64,000 bases of DNA from Galbibacter mesophilus (GCF_023721415.1 NZ_JAMQVC010000003.1:348054-412053); one strand, 5' to 3'. Shown: positions 8,584 to 18,221, counted from the first letter of the stretch. Notes: generated from the letters alone by a model not told the origin. A program made the numbers and translations.

Positions 8584-9285
8584 TTAACCTAGGTTTAACA
8601 CGTCTTTCATGCTGAAAATACCCGTTTTTCCGATAATCCATTCTGAAGCAATTACCGCTCCTAAAGCAAAGCCTTCACGATTGTGTGCCGTATGCTTAAT
8701 TTCGATCCTGTCTACTTCACTGTCGTAAGAAATGGAGTGTGTGCCTGGAACTTCAGGTTCGCGAAGTGCTTTGATTGGAATTTCGTTTTCATTTGCATTA
8801 TCCAATTGCCAACCAGTTTTATCGGTGTTTTTTAAAATGCCTTCCGCTAATGTGATGGCCGTACCACTTGGCGCATCCAATTTTTGAGTGTGATGAATCT
8901 CCTCCATGCTAATATTATATTGTGAAAGGTTCTTCATCATCGAAGCGAGATATTCATTTAGTTGAAAAAAGATATTTACCCCCAAGCTAAAGTTGGAAGC
9001 ATAAATAAAAGCTCCATCATTTTTCTCGCAAAGTTCAACTGCATCTTGATATTTATCTAACCAACCAGTGGTACCGGATATAACAGGGACTTTATTTTCC
9101 AGACACAAGGTGATGTTTTGGAAGGCTACAGTTGGGATACTAAAATCGATAGCTACATCGGCTTGGGTGATATCTAGGTCTTTTGTGTTTTCGTCTACTT
9201 TGGCTACAATTTCATGTCCGCGCGAAATGGCTATTTGTTCAATCATTTTGCCCATTTTTCCGTATCCAAGTAAAGCTATTTTCAT
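8584..9285 (-). CDS. dapB: 4-hydroxy-tetrahydrodipicolinate reductase
   Basis: A 233-residue cytoplasmic enzyme of lysine and diaminopimelate synthesis that reduces HTPA to tetrahydrodipicolinate with NAD(P)H. Visible motifs: Rossmann loop GYGKMG (residues 7-12), ISGTTGW near 69-75, and the active-site segment EEIHHTQKLDAPSGTA containing His131, His132 and Lys135. Length is slightly shorter than the E. coli protein (273), as usual in Bacteroidota. The product feeds peptidoglycan synthesis, which fits with the parAB, signal peptidase and envelope genes around it. Confidence 0.95.
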   Translation of the reverse strand: MKIALLGYGKMGKMIEQIAISRGHEIVAKVDENTKDLDITQADVAIDFSIPTVAFQNITLCLENKVPVISGTTGWLDKYQDAVELCEKNDGAFIYASNFSLGVNIFFQLNEYLASMMKNLSQYNISMEEIHHTQKLDAPSGTAITLAEGILKNTDKTGWQLDNANENEIPIKALREPEVPGTHSISYDSEVDRIEIKHTAHNREGFALGAVIASEWIIGKTGIFSMKDVLNLG

Positions 9286-9308
9286 TTTAAATATTTTTGA
9301 GAAATTTT

Positions 9309-10073
9309 TTAGAAATTGAAACTCAATTGAACACCATAATTCGGGTTAAAGTCCAATTGATTTTGTTCATAATAAGGTTGTAATGATAGTTTTTCACTAA
9401 CATTAAACTGCTTTAAGTGAGCAGTAACATTGGCGTCAATGATATTTAGTGCATACAAGCCAATGGTAATAAGTAGAGAGAGGTCTCTGTTTTGTTGGTA
9501 AAATTCTTGTGCGTCCCTTAGCGCTTGGTCACTTACATCGGGACTACCGGGAACAACACCACTATTGTTAATGTCGTAAAATTCATCATCGTAAAAACCA
9601 GCAAGTCGTCTTTTGAAAGCATCCCGATATCGGTTGTATTGTTGGGTATTGTCAATATAAAAATACAGTCCCGTTCCAATAGCGCCGTATACAATAGGAA
9701 CTTTCCAGTACGTTTTATTGTAAATTTGCCCGAGCCCAGGTAAAATAGCGGAATAAAAAGCTGCTTTGGCCGGGGAAAGCGGGTCTATTTCGATTGACAA
9801 ATTAGCCAGACTGTCTAGTTTCTGCTGCTTTAAAAATCGTCGTCTTTCTTTTCTGGAAAGCGAATCTAAATTTACCGCAACGGAATCTTGCTGCTCGTAC
9901 TTTGCCAAACTATCTCTTCCTTCCTGTTGCAGTTTTTGCAATTCCCGCTTCGTCATTTCGTGCGCAGCATCGGTCTCTGTCTTTTGACTTACAGAGTCGG
10001 TTGCTTTTTCTTGTGCGATTGAAACGAAATGAAAGAGCAATAAAAATATGCTGGCGATACTCTTTTTAAACAC
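9309..10073 (-). CDS. DUF5683 domain protein, exported
   Basis: A 254-residue protein with a signal peptide (residues 1-20, ending SIAQ), a charged linker rich in Glu, Lys and Ser (21-85) and then the DUF5683 core. The core begins PLSPAKAAFYSAILPGLGQIYNKTYWKVPIVYGAIG and has two to three hydrophobic segments plus a beta-strand-like end (YGVQLSFNF). Function is unknown; the family is typically adjacent to parB and dapB in Flavobacteriia, as here. The start codon overlaps parB's stop by 1 bp, implying translational coupling. Confidence 0.85.
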   Translation of the reverse strand: MFKKSIASIFLLLFHFVSIAQEKATDSVSQKTETDAAHEMTKRELQKLQQEGRDSLAKYEQQDSVAVNLDSLSRKERRRFLKQQKLDSLANLSIEIDPLSPAKAAFYSAILPGLGQIYNKTYWKVPIVYGAIGTGLYFYIDNTQQYNRYRDAFKRRLAGFYDDEFYDINNSGVVPGSPDVSDQALRDAQEFYQQNRDLSLLITIGLYALNIIDANVTAHLKQFNVSEKLSLQPYYEQNQLDFNPNYGVQLSFNF

Positions 10074-10969
10074 TATTTTATAAGTTTTGCAAGGCGTAAA
10101 AAGTCTTCTTTGGAATGAAAAGGAATAATTAATTTTCCTTTACCATTCTTAGCTACTTTAACGTCTACTTTAGAAGAAAAGTATTCCGTAAGTTCTTCTA
10201 CGTTATCAGAAATATAATCCGGTAACTCAGGAGTAGTGTTTTTAGTTGATTTAGGTTCCTTTTCAGTTTGGTATTCCCGTACCAATTTTTCGGTTTCCCT
10301 AACAGAAAGATTGTTGGTAATTACTTTTTCGTAAATCTCCAGCTGATCTTTCTTGTTTTCAATATTGATAAGCGCTCTTCCGTGTCCCATACTTACAAAA
10401 CCATCCCGCATTCCTGTTTGAATAATTGGGTCGAGCTTTAATAAGCGTAAGTAATTGGTAATGGTAGAACGTTTTTTACCAACACGGTCACTCAATTGTT
10501 CTTGAGTAATATTAATTTCATCAATAAGGCGTTGGTAGGAAAGTGAAATTTCAATAGGGTCAAGGTCTTGACGTTGAATGTTTTCCACCAATGCCATTTC
10601 CAAAGATTCTTGGTCGTTGGCAATTCTGATATAAGCTGGAACCGATTTTAATCCTGCTAATTTAGAGGCACGTAATCTACGTTCTCCAGAAACCAATTGA
10701 TACTGATTAAAATCTATTTTACGAACCGTAATAGGTTGAATAACACCTAGTTCTTTAATGGAAGTTGCAAGTTCTTGAAGGGTTTCTTCATTGAAGTTGG
10801 TACGTGGTTGGAATGGGTTTACTTCTATGGCGTCCAGCTCCAATTCAACAATATTACCTACTACTTTATCCGCATTTTTATCCGAAGCCGATTTAATATC
10901 ATTTTCGGGATCTTTCAACAACGCAGATAATCCTCTTCCTAAAGCTTGTTTTTTAGTTGCTTTTGCCAT
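10073..10969 (-). CDS. parB: chromosome partitioning protein ParB (Spo0J-like)
   Basis: A 298-residue ParB CTPase and centromere-binding protein. Order of elements: a basic N-terminal tail with GRGLSALL (residues 11-18) for ParA stimulation, the ParB/Srx domain starting at IEVNPFQPR (48-56), and the CTP-binding GERRLR box (95-100) with ALVENIQRQDLDPIE. A helix-turn-helix follows (QEQLSDRVGKKRSTITNYLRLL), then a C-terminal dimerisation region. It abuts parA (1 bp apart), forming the usual parAB pair. I did not find a parS site (consensus TGTTTCACGTGAAACA) in the window by eye. Confidence 0.96.
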   Translation of the reverse strand: MAKATKKQALGRGLSALLKDPENDIKSASDKNADKVVGNIVELELDAIEVNPFQPRTNFNEETLQELATSIKELGVIQPITVRKIDFNQYQLVSGERRLRASKLAGLKSVPAYIRIANDQESLEMALVENIQRQDLDPIEISLSYQRLIDEINITQEQLSDRVGKKRSTITNYLRLLKLDPIIQTGMRDGFVSMGHGRALINIENKKDQLEIYEKVITNNLSVRETEKLVREYQTEKEPKSTKNTTPELPDYISDNVEELTEYFSSKVDVKVAKNGKGKLIIPFHSKEDFLRLAKLIK

Positions 10970-11743
10970 TTAAACCGTTTGCTTATTCTTTTTAATTATT
11001 TCATGTGCCAAACTAAGGTAGTTGGTTGCTCCCTTACTAGTAGCGTCATAATTAATAATTGTTTCACCATAACTTGGTGCTTCACTTAAACGAACATTTC
11101 TTTGAATAATAGTATCAAAAACCATATCGCTAAAGTGTTTCTGCACTTCTTCTACAACTTGGTTGGAAAGTCGCAATCTAGAATCGTACATGGTTAATAA
11201 TAAACCTTCAATATCCAGATTGGAATTATGTATTTTCTGAACACTTTTAATAGTATTCAATAGTTTTCCGAGGCCTTCCAATGCAAAATATTCGCATTGA
11301 ATAGGAATGATTACCGAGTCTGATGCTGTTAAAGCATTCAATGTTAACAGGCCTAAAGAAGGAGCGCAATCAATTAAAATATAATCATACGTTTCCCTAA
11401 GCCCTTTAATAGCTTTAGCCAGCATATATTCCCTTGCATCTTTATCCACTAGTTCAATCTCAATGGCAACAAGGTCTATGTGAGCAGGTATTAAATCAAC
11501 GTTTGGGGAATCCGTTTTTATAATAGTATCTTCTGGTTTTACAGAATGCTCTAATAATTGATACGTACCTCCTTCAACCGTTTCAACATCAATCCCAAGA
11601 CCGGAAGTAGCATTTGCCTGCGGGTCCGCATCGATAAGAAGCACTTTTTTTTCCAGTACTCCAAGCGCGGCAGCGAGGTTTACAGATGTTGTCGTTTTTC
11701 CAACACCGCCTTTTTGATTAGCTACAGCAATTACTTTGCCCAT
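10970..11743 (-). CDS. parA: chromosome partitioning ATPase ParA (Soj)
   Basis: A 257-residue MinD/ParA-type ATPase. The deviant Walker A motif KGGVGKTTTS spans residues 11-20 with the signature Lys11; LLIDADPQANATSGLG gives the A' motif, and DYILIDCAPSLGLLTLNAL the Walker B region. It forms nucleoid-bound dimers that ParB-parS complexes follow during chromosome segregation. It is the first gene of a leftward set parA-parB-DUF5683-dapB-lepB-wbqC, so its upstream region (11744-11882) should carry the promoter, though no clear TAnnTTTG box was seen. Confidence 0.96.
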   Translation of the reverse strand: MGKVIAVANQKGGVGKTTTSVNLAAALGVLEKKVLLIDADPQANATSGLGIDVETVEGGTYQLLEHSVKPEDTIIKTDSPNVDLIPAHIDLVAIEIELVDKDAREYMLAKAIKGLRETYDYILIDCAPSLGLLTLNALTASDSVIIPIQCEYFALEGLGKLLNTIKSVQKIHNSNLDIEGLLLTMYDSRLRLSNQVVEEVQKHFSDMVFDTIIQRNVRLSEAPSYGETIINYDATSKGATNYLSLAHEIIKKNKQTV

Positions 11744-11882
11744 GTGTTTATTTCGATTTTAGTAAGGTATAAATTAGTCAGGTAAAAATACGATTATTTG
11801 TGAGTTTAGAAAATGAATTTTGTTAACAGTTATCCACGATGCGATTTTGGTTGAATATCGAGCAGTTTATCCTTTTGTAATT

Positions 11883-11938
11883 CAGTAGCCAGTGTTCAGT
11901 GGTCAGTCTTCAGTAAGCAGTAAACAGTTTACAGTAAG
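11883..11938. repeat. heptanucleotide tandem array, CAGTnnn x 8
   Basis: Eight contiguous 7-bp units begin with CAGT: CAGTAGC, CAGTGTT, CAGTGGT, CAGTCTT, CAGTAAG, CAGTAAA, CAGTTTA and CAGTAAG, with no insertion or deletion. It lies in the gap between the parA promoter region and the 3' end of the SDR gene. The AT-rich remainder up to 12015 shows weaker AACAATC/AATTAAC-type repetition. No coding potential. Confidence 0.85.
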
Positions 11939-12015
11939 ATTTTCAATTAAACCTTAATTAATCACTTAACAACAATTAACTAAATCAACAATCAATAATT
12001 AACAAACCACACTTT

Positions 12016-12897
12016 CTACTTCGACTTCTTGCTTCTTATCATCGCCTCAAGCATATCCCACATTTCTTCCGGAACTGCTTCCAATAAATTAAACTGACCG
12101 GCACCTTTAAGCCATTCACCTCCATCGAGGGTTATGACTTCTCCATTTAAATACGCTCCAAAACCGGAAACCATGTATGCCGCGAGATTTGCTAATTCCT
12201 GATGCTCACCAACTCTTTTTAATGGAACTTTTTTAGCTAAATCAAATTTTTCTTTTAAATCGCCTGGTAGCAATCTATCCCAAGCTCCTTTTGTTGGGAA
12301 AGGCCCAGGAGCAATAGCGTTAAAACGCATGCCGTATTTTGCCCATTCTACCGCCAAACTTCTAGTCAAAGCCAATACGCCAGCTTTTGCTGTAGCCGAA
12401 GGCACTACGTACGCAGAACCGGTCCAAGCGTAGGTGGTAACAATATTGAGAACATTCGTGTTTTGTTGTTTGGTGTCTATCCAATGTTTCCCGAAAGCCA
12501 AGGTGCAATTTTTTGTTCCCTTTAGAACGATATCAATAATGGTATCAAAAGCATTTGCTGAAAGTCTTTCAGTAGGAGAAATAAAATTACCAGCGGCATT
12601 GTTTAGAAGCACATCTACCGTCCCAAATTCGGCAATTACTTTATCGCGCATAGCTTCGACTTGGTCGTAATGACGAACATCGCAAGCTACAGCCAGACAT
12701 GTTCCTCCAGTTTCGGTTTCTAATTCTTTGGCTGTATTCTCTAATTTTTCCAGACTCCTTGAGGTTATGGCTACTTTAGCACCAAGTTCAAGAAAATATT
12801 TGGTCATCGCCTTTCCGAGTCCGCTACCGCCACCAGTAACTACAATGTTTTTACCTTTTAGGGCATCGTCTCGAAGCATTTTATCTGTGTAATTCAT
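12016..12897 (-). CDS. SDR family oxidoreductase, 2,4-dienoyl-CoA reductase-like
   Basis: A 293-residue short-chain dehydrogenase. NADP(H)-binding VTGGGSGLGKAM lies near residues 20-31 and NNAAGNF near 107. As in mitochondrial 2,4-dienoyl-CoA reductase, the usual YxxxK is replaced by a PSATAKAGV segment with Ser and Lys. The C-terminus (GQFNLLEAVPEEMWDMLEAMI) also parallels that enzyme. Predicted role: NADPH-dependent reduction of dienoyl-CoA during breakdown of unsaturated fatty acids. It lies next to methylmalonyl-CoA mutase, consistent with acyl-CoA metabolism, but as a separate unit. Confidence 0.85.
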   Translation of the reverse strand: MNYTDKMLRDDALKGKNIVVTGGGSGLGKAMTKYFLELGAKVAITSRSLEKLENTAKELETETGGTCLAVACDVRHYDQVEAMRDKVIAEFGTVDVLLNNAAGNFISPTERLSANAFDTIIDIVLKGTKNCTLAFGKHWIDTKQQNTNVLNIVTTYAWTGSAYVVPSATAKAGVLALTRSLAVEWAKYGMRFNAIAPGPFPTKGAWDRLLPGDLKEKFDLAKKVPLKRVGEHQELANLAAYMVSGFGAYLNGEVITLDGGEWLKGAGQFNLLEAVPEEMWDMLEAMIRSKKSK

Positions 12898-12928
12898 GTG
12901 TCTATATTTAATGTTTTTTTAATGTCAC

Positions 12929-12986
12929 ATGGAACATCCATATAATCATTCCTTGTGTGTCTGAAAAATAGCCATGGATGTTTCAT
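12929..12986. repeat. inverted repeat upstream of the SDR gene
   Basis: ATGGAACATCCAT (12929-12941) and ATGGATGTTTCAT (12974-12986) are inverted repeats with 12 of 13 matches separated by 32 bp. The rightward side is followed by a T-rich stretch, but no rightward gene feeds it. It may be a hairpin in the leader of the SDR transcript or the remnant of a small element. Confidence 0.4.
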
Positions 12987-13003
12987 TTTTTTAGTTTTTT
13001 TAT

Positions 13004-13115
13004 GTTCAAAGGTTAAAGTGTTCAAACGTTCAAAGTTGTTCGGCCTACTGCTTATAGCCTAAAGCTTTCAAAACTCAGCACCCAACACCCAGCTTCCTAC
13101 ATCAGGCATCTAGCA
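13004..13115. repeat. degenerate heptanucleotide array downstream of mutB
   Basis: From 13046 to 13115 ten 7-bp steps read TACTGCT, TATAGCC, TAAAGCT, TTCAAAA, CTCAGCA, CCCAACA, CCCAGCT, TCCTACA, TCAGGCA, TCTAGCA, most following a YnnnGCn pattern. The left part (13004-13045) has GTTCAAA-like units at a similar but looser spacing. It fills the gap right after the mutB stop codon. No gene seen. Confidence 0.65.
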
Positions 13116-13120
13116 AAACA

Positions 13121-15241
13121 TTAATCTATCAAAATCTCCAAAATTGTAATCGCGGCATCACTTATTTTTGTTCCGGGGCCAAAGACAGCTACCGCTCCAG
13201 CGTCAAACAGAAATTGATAATCTTGTTTGGGGATTACACCACCAACGATAACCATGATGTCTTCCCTGCCATATTTTTTCAATTCTTCTATAACTTTTGG
13301 TACCAGCGTTTTATGACCGCCAGCCAAAGAAGAGACTCCTAAAACATGAACATCATTTTCCATGGCTTGCTTTGCAGCTTCTTGCGGAGTTTGAAAAAGC
13401 GGACCTATATCCACGTCGAAACCAACGTCGGCGTAGCCTGTGGCAACTACTTTTGCACCACGGTCGTGTCCATCTTGTCCCATTTTGGCAATAAGAATTC
13501 TCGGCCTTCGTCCGTCTTGTGCTGCAAATTTATCAGCTAATTCCTGTGCTTTTTCGAAACTTTTATCGTTTTTCACTTCTTTTGAATAAACCCCGCTAAA
13601 GGATTGAATTTTTGCTTTGTATCTTCCGTAAACTTCTTCCAATGCTGAAGAAATTTCACCCAATGTGGCTCTGTTTCTAGCAGCATCCACGGCTAAAGCT
13701 AATAAATTTCCTTTGCCTGATTGGGCGGATTGTGATAATTTTAAGAGCGAAGATTTTACTGCGTTTTCATCTCTGCTGGATTTTATTTTTTCAAGGCGCT
13801 CCATTTGTTGCTTTCTCACTTGTTGGTTGTCCACTTCCAATATTTGTAGCGGGTCTTCCTTTTTCAAACGGTATTTATTTACGCCTACAATTACGTCCCG
13901 GTTACTATCTATTCTAGCTTGTTTACGGGCAGCTGCCTGTTCAATTCTCATTTTTGGGATACCAGCTTCTATTGCTTTCGTCATACCTCCCAATTCTTCT
14001 ACTTCTTCAATGAGTTTCCAAGCTTTTTGTGCAATCTCATGGGTTAAGCTTTCCACATAATAACTTCCCGCCCATGGATCTACCGTTTTGGTGATACCTG
14101 TTTCCTGTTGAAGAAACAATTGTGTGTTTCTGGCAATACGTGCTGAAAAATCTGTTGGTAAGGCTATGGCTTCATCCAAAGCGTTGGTGTGCAAGGATTG
14201 TGTTCCGCCGAAGGCCGCAGCAGCCGCTTCAATACAGGTACGCGCAACATTGTTAAATGGGTCTTGTTCGGTTAAACTCCATCCGCTGGTTTGGCAATGG
14301 GTGCGTAGCGATAATGATTTTTCATTCTTCGGATTGAAACGCTTTACCAGTTTCGCCCATAACATACGGCCTGCTCGCATTTTTGCGATTTCCATAAAAT
14401 GGTTCATTCCGATTGCCCAGAAGAAGGATAGTCGGGGAGCAAAAGTATCAATGTCCATTCCGGCTTCAATTCCCGTTTTTATATATTCCAGTCCGTCTGC
14501 GAGGGTATATGCCAATTCAATATCTGCGGTAGCACCTGCTTCTTGCATGTGGTAACCCGAAATACTAATGCTGTTAAATTTCGGCATATGGTTGCTGGTA
14601 TATTCAAAAATATCAGCAATAATTTTCATGGAAGGAGTAGGAGGGTAGATATAGGTATTCCGTACCATGAATTCTTTTAAAATGTCATTTTGTATGGTTC
14701 CGGATAATTTTTCAGTAGCAACGCCTTGCTCTTCCGCAGCAACAATATAAAAAGCCATGATGGGCAAAACCGCACCGTTCATGGTCATGGAAACCGACAT
14801 TTTATCCAGCGGAATCTGGTCAAAAAGTATTTTCATGTCTTCCACCGAGTCGATAGCTACTCCGGCCTTTCCCACATCGCCTTCCACGCGTGGATGATCG
14901 GAGTCGTAACCGCGGTGCGTTGCTAAATCGAATGCAACGGAAAGTCCTTTTTGTCCCGCTTCTAAATTTCTTCTATAAAAAGCATTGCTTTCTTCCGCAG
15001 TAGAAAAACCAGCATATTGGCGTATCGTCCAAGGCCTTTTTACATACATGGTGGAATAGGGTCCTCGTAAAAAAGGAGGGAAACCAGCAGCAAAATCAAG
15101 GTGTTCCAAGTCTTCCGCAGTGTGCTTCTTGTAAACCGATTTCAAATCAATTTTTTCAGCGGTTTGAAATGCCGTTGTTTCCGTACTTTCAACTTCTGAA
15201 ACTTTTCCAAGCTTTATATTTTGTACATCCCTACGTTTCAT
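13121..15241 (-). CDS. mutB: methylmalonyl-CoA mutase large (catalytic) subunit
   Basis: A 706-residue adenosylcobalamin-dependent mutase interconverting (R)-methylmalonyl-CoA and succinyl-CoA. The N-terminal TIM barrel includes [27 protein letters not shown] (about 53-79), typical of substrate-binding subunits, and [22 protein letters not shown]. The C-terminal B12-binding domain has the DxHxxG motif at Asp590, His592 (cobalt ligand) and Gly595, then a Ser-Leu-Ala-Gly-Gly loop. Full length for the family. Its start overlaps the mutA stop by 4 bp, so both are co-translated; no MeaB-type chaperone or epimerase gene is in this window. Confidence 0.97.
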   Translation of the reverse strand: MKRRDVQNIKLGKVSEVESTETTAFQTAEKIDLKSVYKKHTAEDLEHLDFAAGFPPFLRGPYSTMYVKRPWTIRQYAGFSTAEESNAFYRRNLEAGQKGLSVAFDLATHRGYDSDHPRVEGDVGKAGVAIDSVEDMKILFDQIPLDKMSVSMTMNGAVLPIMAFYIVAAEEQGVATEKLSGTIQNDILKEFMVRNTYIYPPTPSMKIIADIFEYTSNHMPKFNSISISGYHMQEAGATADIELAYTLADGLEYIKTGIEAGMDIDTFAPRLSFFWAIGMNHFMEIAKMRAGRMLWAKLVKRFNPKNEKSLSLRTHCQTSGWSLTEQDPFNNVARTCIEAAAAAFGGTQSLHTNALDEAIALPTDFSARIARNTQLFLQQETGITKTVDPWAGSYYVESLTHEIAQKAWKLIEEVEELGGMTKAIEAGIPKMRIEQAAARKQARIDSNRDVIVGVNKYRLKKEDPLQILEVDNQQVRKQQMERLEKIKSSRDENAVKSSLLKLSQSAQSGKGNLLALAVDAARNRATLGEISSALEEVYGRYKAKIQSFSGVYSKEVKNDKSFEKAQELADKFAAQDGRRPRILIAKMGQDGHDRGAKVVATGYADVGFDVDIGPLFQTPQEAAKQAMENDVHVLGVSSLAGGHKTLVPKVIEELKKYGREDIMVIVGGVIPKQDYQFLFDAGAVAVFGPGTKISDAAITILEILID

Positions 15242-16614
15242 TTCGATTCGTTTTTTAAGCGTTCTTTTTCCACTTCTTCTGCCAATCTCTTTTCAATGAT
15301 AGGTTCTAAAAGCGTCTTTCGTGGCTCAAACTTTACAAAAGGGTACAGCTCCAAGTCGTTCTGCATTCGATCTTCTTTGTTTTCATATTTGTTGGAGCCC
15401 ACCAAAATCTTTTCTTTTTGAAGAAAGGCTTCATTTTCCAGAGCAGCACTTTCTTTTATTTTTTTCTGAATTGTATGCTCTTTTAAATGTTTTAGAAAAC
15501 CTCCGCCAGCTTCAATACTTTTAAATAATTTCAAAGCTTGTTCAGTAAGTTCTTCCGTTAAAGATTCTATGTAATACGTTCCGTCAACCGGATTTAAAAC
15601 TTTATCGAAATAGCTTTCATGCTTTAAAATCAATAATTGATTTCTAGCGATTCTCGAAGCAAACTCGTTGTCTTTGTGATACATATAATCATATGGAAGC
15701 GTACAAATAGTATTTCCACCACCCAAAATCGCGCTCATATATTCCGTAGTGGTGCGCAACATGTTTACATTATAGTCGTAAATGGTTTTGTTGCGTTTGG
15801 AAGGGGTGCAAAATAAATAGCAACTCCCATCAATTTGATATTCTGTAGCCAAGGCCTCCCAAAGTTTTCTAAGTGCTTTTAATTTGGCGATTTCAAAAAA
15901 GTAATGACTGCCAAGACTTGTTTTGAAAGTTATATTTGAAACTAATTGATCATTTAAGTTAAGGTATTCATTGGCATGGGCAATACCATAAGCGAGCTGT
16001 TGCAACATATTGGCGCCCGCATTTTGATACAAATTGGTGTCAATGGAAAGGGAAGATGTTACATGCTGATGTGCTTTAACTATTTCTTGAATTTCATAAA
16101 ACAGCTCAGTGTCTTTCTCTTTATTGAAAAACCAATTTCCGCTTCTTGCCAAATTTCCAATAATGTCGAGTTGCAAAAAGACGGAAGCATTTTTGTTTTC
16201 CGTTATTTCAATCAGTTTTTTGATAAAATCTACGGATAAAAAATCCATTTGAACATGGATGGCGACCTCTTCGAGAGGAACGTTTTGCAATAATTCATTT
16301 AAAGCTATTTCTTCCGAAGGGAAAATCAAAAGGATACTTTCTGCTCCTTTGTCAACCGAATTTAAAATTTTCTTATTGGCACTAGCCGCATTTCCCGCAA
16401 AAACCTTTTCGCAAGTTCTCCATGCGGGGTTTGGGTTACTACTTATATTTTCCGGTAAATCTTCCTGATTGTAAAAAGGCTTTATATGAATACCTTCTGG
16501 AGTTTTGGTAACGAGTGTTTCGTTGTAATCTTCGCCTTTTAATTCAAACTGAATTTTTTGTTTCCACTGTTTGGCAGTGATTTTTGGAAATTCGTTAAAA
16601 AGAGAATTACTCAT
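15238..16614 (-). CDS. mutA: methylmalonyl-CoA mutase small subunit, short form
   Basis: A 458-residue mutase-like subunit with a TIM-barrel core ([19 protein letters not shown] at the start; [31 protein letters not shown] near the middle). It ends shortly after the barrel with an acidic-basic helix. It lacks the C-terminal B12-like domain that makes the propionibacterial and Bacteroides small subunits more than 600 residues long. It is thought to be structural, supporting MutB. Start at 16614 is a good ATG. The 4-bp overlap with mutB indicates a two-gene operon; the upstream gap holds palindromic repeats instead of an obvious promoter box. Confidence 0.92.
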   Translation of the reverse strand: MSNSLFNEFPKITAKQWKQKIQFELKGEDYNETLVTKTPEGIHIKPFYNQEDLPENISSNPNPAWRTCEKVFAGNAASANKKILNSVDKGAESILLIFPSEEIALNELLQNVPLEEVAIHVQMDFLSVDFIKKLIEITENKNASVFLQLDIIGNLARSGNWFFNKEKDTELFYEIQEIVKAHQHVTSSLSIDTNLYQNAGANMLQQLAYGIAHANEYLNLNDQLVSNITFKTSLGSHYFFEIAKLKALRKLWEALATEYQIDGSCYLFCTPSKRNKTIYDYNVNMLRTTTEYMSAILGGGNTICTLPYDYMYHKDNEFASRIARNQLLILKHESYFDKVLNPVDGTYYIESLTEELTEQALKLFKSIEAGGGFLKHLKEHTIQKKIKESAALENEAFLQKEKILVGSNKYENKEDRMQNDLELYPFVKFEPRKTLLEPIIEKRLAEEVEKERLKNESK

Positions 16615-16652
16615 AACAGTTAGTTGCGTTTTTATGAAAATTGTAAGTTAAA

Positions 16653-16760
16653 CCTGCCTGCTCACCGCAGGTAGGCAGGCTAATCCCGACCGCAGCGTCG
16701 GGATCTTTGATTCAATATTTCGGTTGCCTGCCTGACCGGTAAATCCAAGCTGGCACCGAG
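16653..16760. repeat. cluster of short palindromes between mutA and ftsB-like gene
   Basis: CCTGCCTG and GGCAGG arms flank 16653-16679; TCCCGAC-CGCAGC-GTCGGGA is a perfect stem at 16684-16703; GCCTGCCTG recurs near 16735-16745. GC content is higher than the surroundings. Similar CTGCCTGC and CCCGAC...GTCGGG blocks recur between genes in flavobacterial genomes as I remember them. They may also end transcription or isolate the two operons. Confidence 0.6.
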
Positions 16761-16783
16761 GCTGTTTACTTTTAAAAGAATTC

Positions 16784-17110
16784 TTAATCGGTGTCTAAAC
16801 TATCTTCATATTCTATTAAATAAATTTCTTCATTTTCTTTTTTTAGATAGTATTCTTCCCGAGCAAATTTTTCCAGTTCTTCTTGGCTATTCAGTTTTTT
16901 CAAAGTGGCTTTATCTTTTTCTATAGCCTCTTTCAAGTGATATTTTTGTTCTTCTAATTTTTCAATTTCCTTGTTGAGTTCCCTGTGGGTGAACCAATAG
17001 GAGTTGGTGTCAAAAAACAACATCCAAATCACAAAAAAAGTAAGTACCAGCACATAAATGTTGCTGAAAAACCGAAACCATTTTGATTTTCGCAGTTCTT
17101 TTAATTTCAT
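16784..17110 (-). CDS. septum formation initiator, FtsB/DivIC-like
   Basis: A 108-residue bitopic protein: basic cytoplasmic tail (residues 1-14), one membrane helix (about 15-33), and a periplasmic coiled coil with heptad Glu/Lys/Leu (about 43-75, NKEIEKLEEQKYHLKEAIEKD). It then has the FAREEYYLKKENEEIYLIEYE segment that typifies the FtsB/DivIC family. It bridges FtsL and FtsQ in the division machinery. It starts 2 bp after the uridine kinase stop, so the two genes form an operon, an arrangement common in Flavobacteriia. Confidence 0.9.
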   Translation of the reverse strand: MKLKELRKSKWFRFFSNIYVLVLTFFVIWMLFFDTNSYWFTHRELNKEIEKLEEQKYHLKEAIEKDKATLKKLNSQEELEKFAREEYYLKKENEEIYLIEYEDSLDTD

Positions 17111-17112
17111 AA

Positions 17113-17721
17113 TTACAAAAGGCGTTCGTTTATAATAGTCCGCACTATATCAACGGCTACCGTATTGTATCTATTATTAGGGATTATTATATCCGCAAAT
17201 TCTTTGGTAGGTTCTATAAACTGTTGGTGCATGGGTTTGAGGGTAGATTGGTAACGTTCTAAAACTTCATTTATATCCCTTCCTCTTTCAGAAATATCCC
17301 TTTTAATCCTGCGGATCAATCGCTCATCGGAATCGGCGTGTACAAAAATTTTAATATCAAACAGCTCGCGTACTTTCGGGTTGGTTAAAATTAATATTCC
17401 TTCAACAATCATCACCTTTCGCGGATGCGTAATAATAACATCTTTGGTGCGGTTATGTTTTACAAACGAATATACCGGTTGCTCGATGGTTTTATTATTT
17501 CTAAGGTCTTCCAAATGTTTGTACAGAAGGTCGAAATCGATAGCCCTTGGATGATCAAAATTTATCTTGGTACGTTCCTCATAACTTAGGTGTGAGGTGT
17601 CGTTGTAATAAGAATCCTGAGAAAGCACCCCCACTTCGTCCAGCGGTAGTTCATTTATTATCTGATTGACCACGGTTGTTTTTCCGCAGCCAGTTCCTCC
17701 AGCAATTCCTATGATGAGCAT
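17113..17721 (-). CDS. udk: uridine kinase
   Basis: A 202-residue pyrimidine salvage enzyme that phosphorylates uridine and cytidine to UMP and CMP. The P-loop GGTGCGKTTV lies at residues 8-17, DSYYND (about 36-41) and NFDHPRAIDFDLL supply base and sugar contacts, and RRIKRDISERGRD is the Arg-rich lid. Length is normal for the family. It sits upstream of the FtsB/DivIC-like gene with a 2-bp gap. No regulatory motif was seen in the 200 bp upstream, which is AT-rich and shared with the divergent gene at 17951. Confidence 0.95.
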   Translation of the reverse strand: MLIIGIAGGTGCGKTTVVNQIINELPLDEVGVLSQDSYYNDTSHLSYEERTKINFDHPRAIDFDLLYKHLEDLRNNKTIEQPVYSFVKHNRTKDVIITHPRKVMIVEGILILTNPKVRELFDIKIFVHADSDERLIRRIKRDISERGRDINEVLERYQSTLKPMHQQFIEPTKEFADIIIPNNRYNTVAVDIVRTIINERLL

Positions 17722-17950
17722 ATAGTTTTATTTTTTACAAAAATAGAAAAATTAGACCTTCTATGTAATATATATAACAGAAGATATAAACAGTTGTGGG
17801 TAAAACGGAGCCGTGTTAAAGGAATAAAAAAAGAGTATTAAATATCTCATAAATAGCTTTTTATGTATTGTCTTCCGCATCGTGGTTTTGTAATTTTAAG
17901 AGTAATTACTGAAGAAATTGTATTTGTACAACCTTAAAAGAAAAGAAAAC

Positions 17951-18190
17951 ATGCCAAATCCAAGGATAAAGAATGAGGAGCAGTATGAAGCCTTACGGGA
18001 ACAAGGCTACAGCAAAGAGAAGTCCGCTAGGATAGCCAACACGCCAGACGCTGGAAAAAAAGGAGGTAAAGCGAAGAAATATGAAGAGTGGACAAAAGAT
18101 GAATTGTATGAGCAGGCCAAAAATGTTGGCATCGATGGCCGTTCTAAAATGAATAAGAAGGAGCTGATAAAAGCTTTACGGTCTAATTAA
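17951..18190 (+). CDS. small DUF7218/Rho-N-like protein
   Basis: A 79-residue, highly charged protein starting at the ATG at 17951 (MPNPRIKNEEQYEALREQG). The open frame extends 11 codons further upstream but those codons look non-coding. The first half (KEKSARIANTPDAGKKGGKA) is typical of the DUF7218-type family; the second half (WTKDELYEQAKNVGIDGRSKMNKKELIKALR) resembles a Rho-N/SAP helix-extended-loop-helix fold that binds nucleic acid. Members are often stress-related in related genomes. It is followed by another small gene 31 bp later, probably co-transcribed. Confidence 0.8.
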   Translation: MPNPRIKNEEQYEALREQGYSKEKSARIANTPDAGKKGGKAKKYEEWTKDELYEQAKNVGIDGRSKMNKKELIKALRSN

Positions 18191-18221
18191 ATTAACAAGT
18201 TAACTACTAATCAACTGAGTC

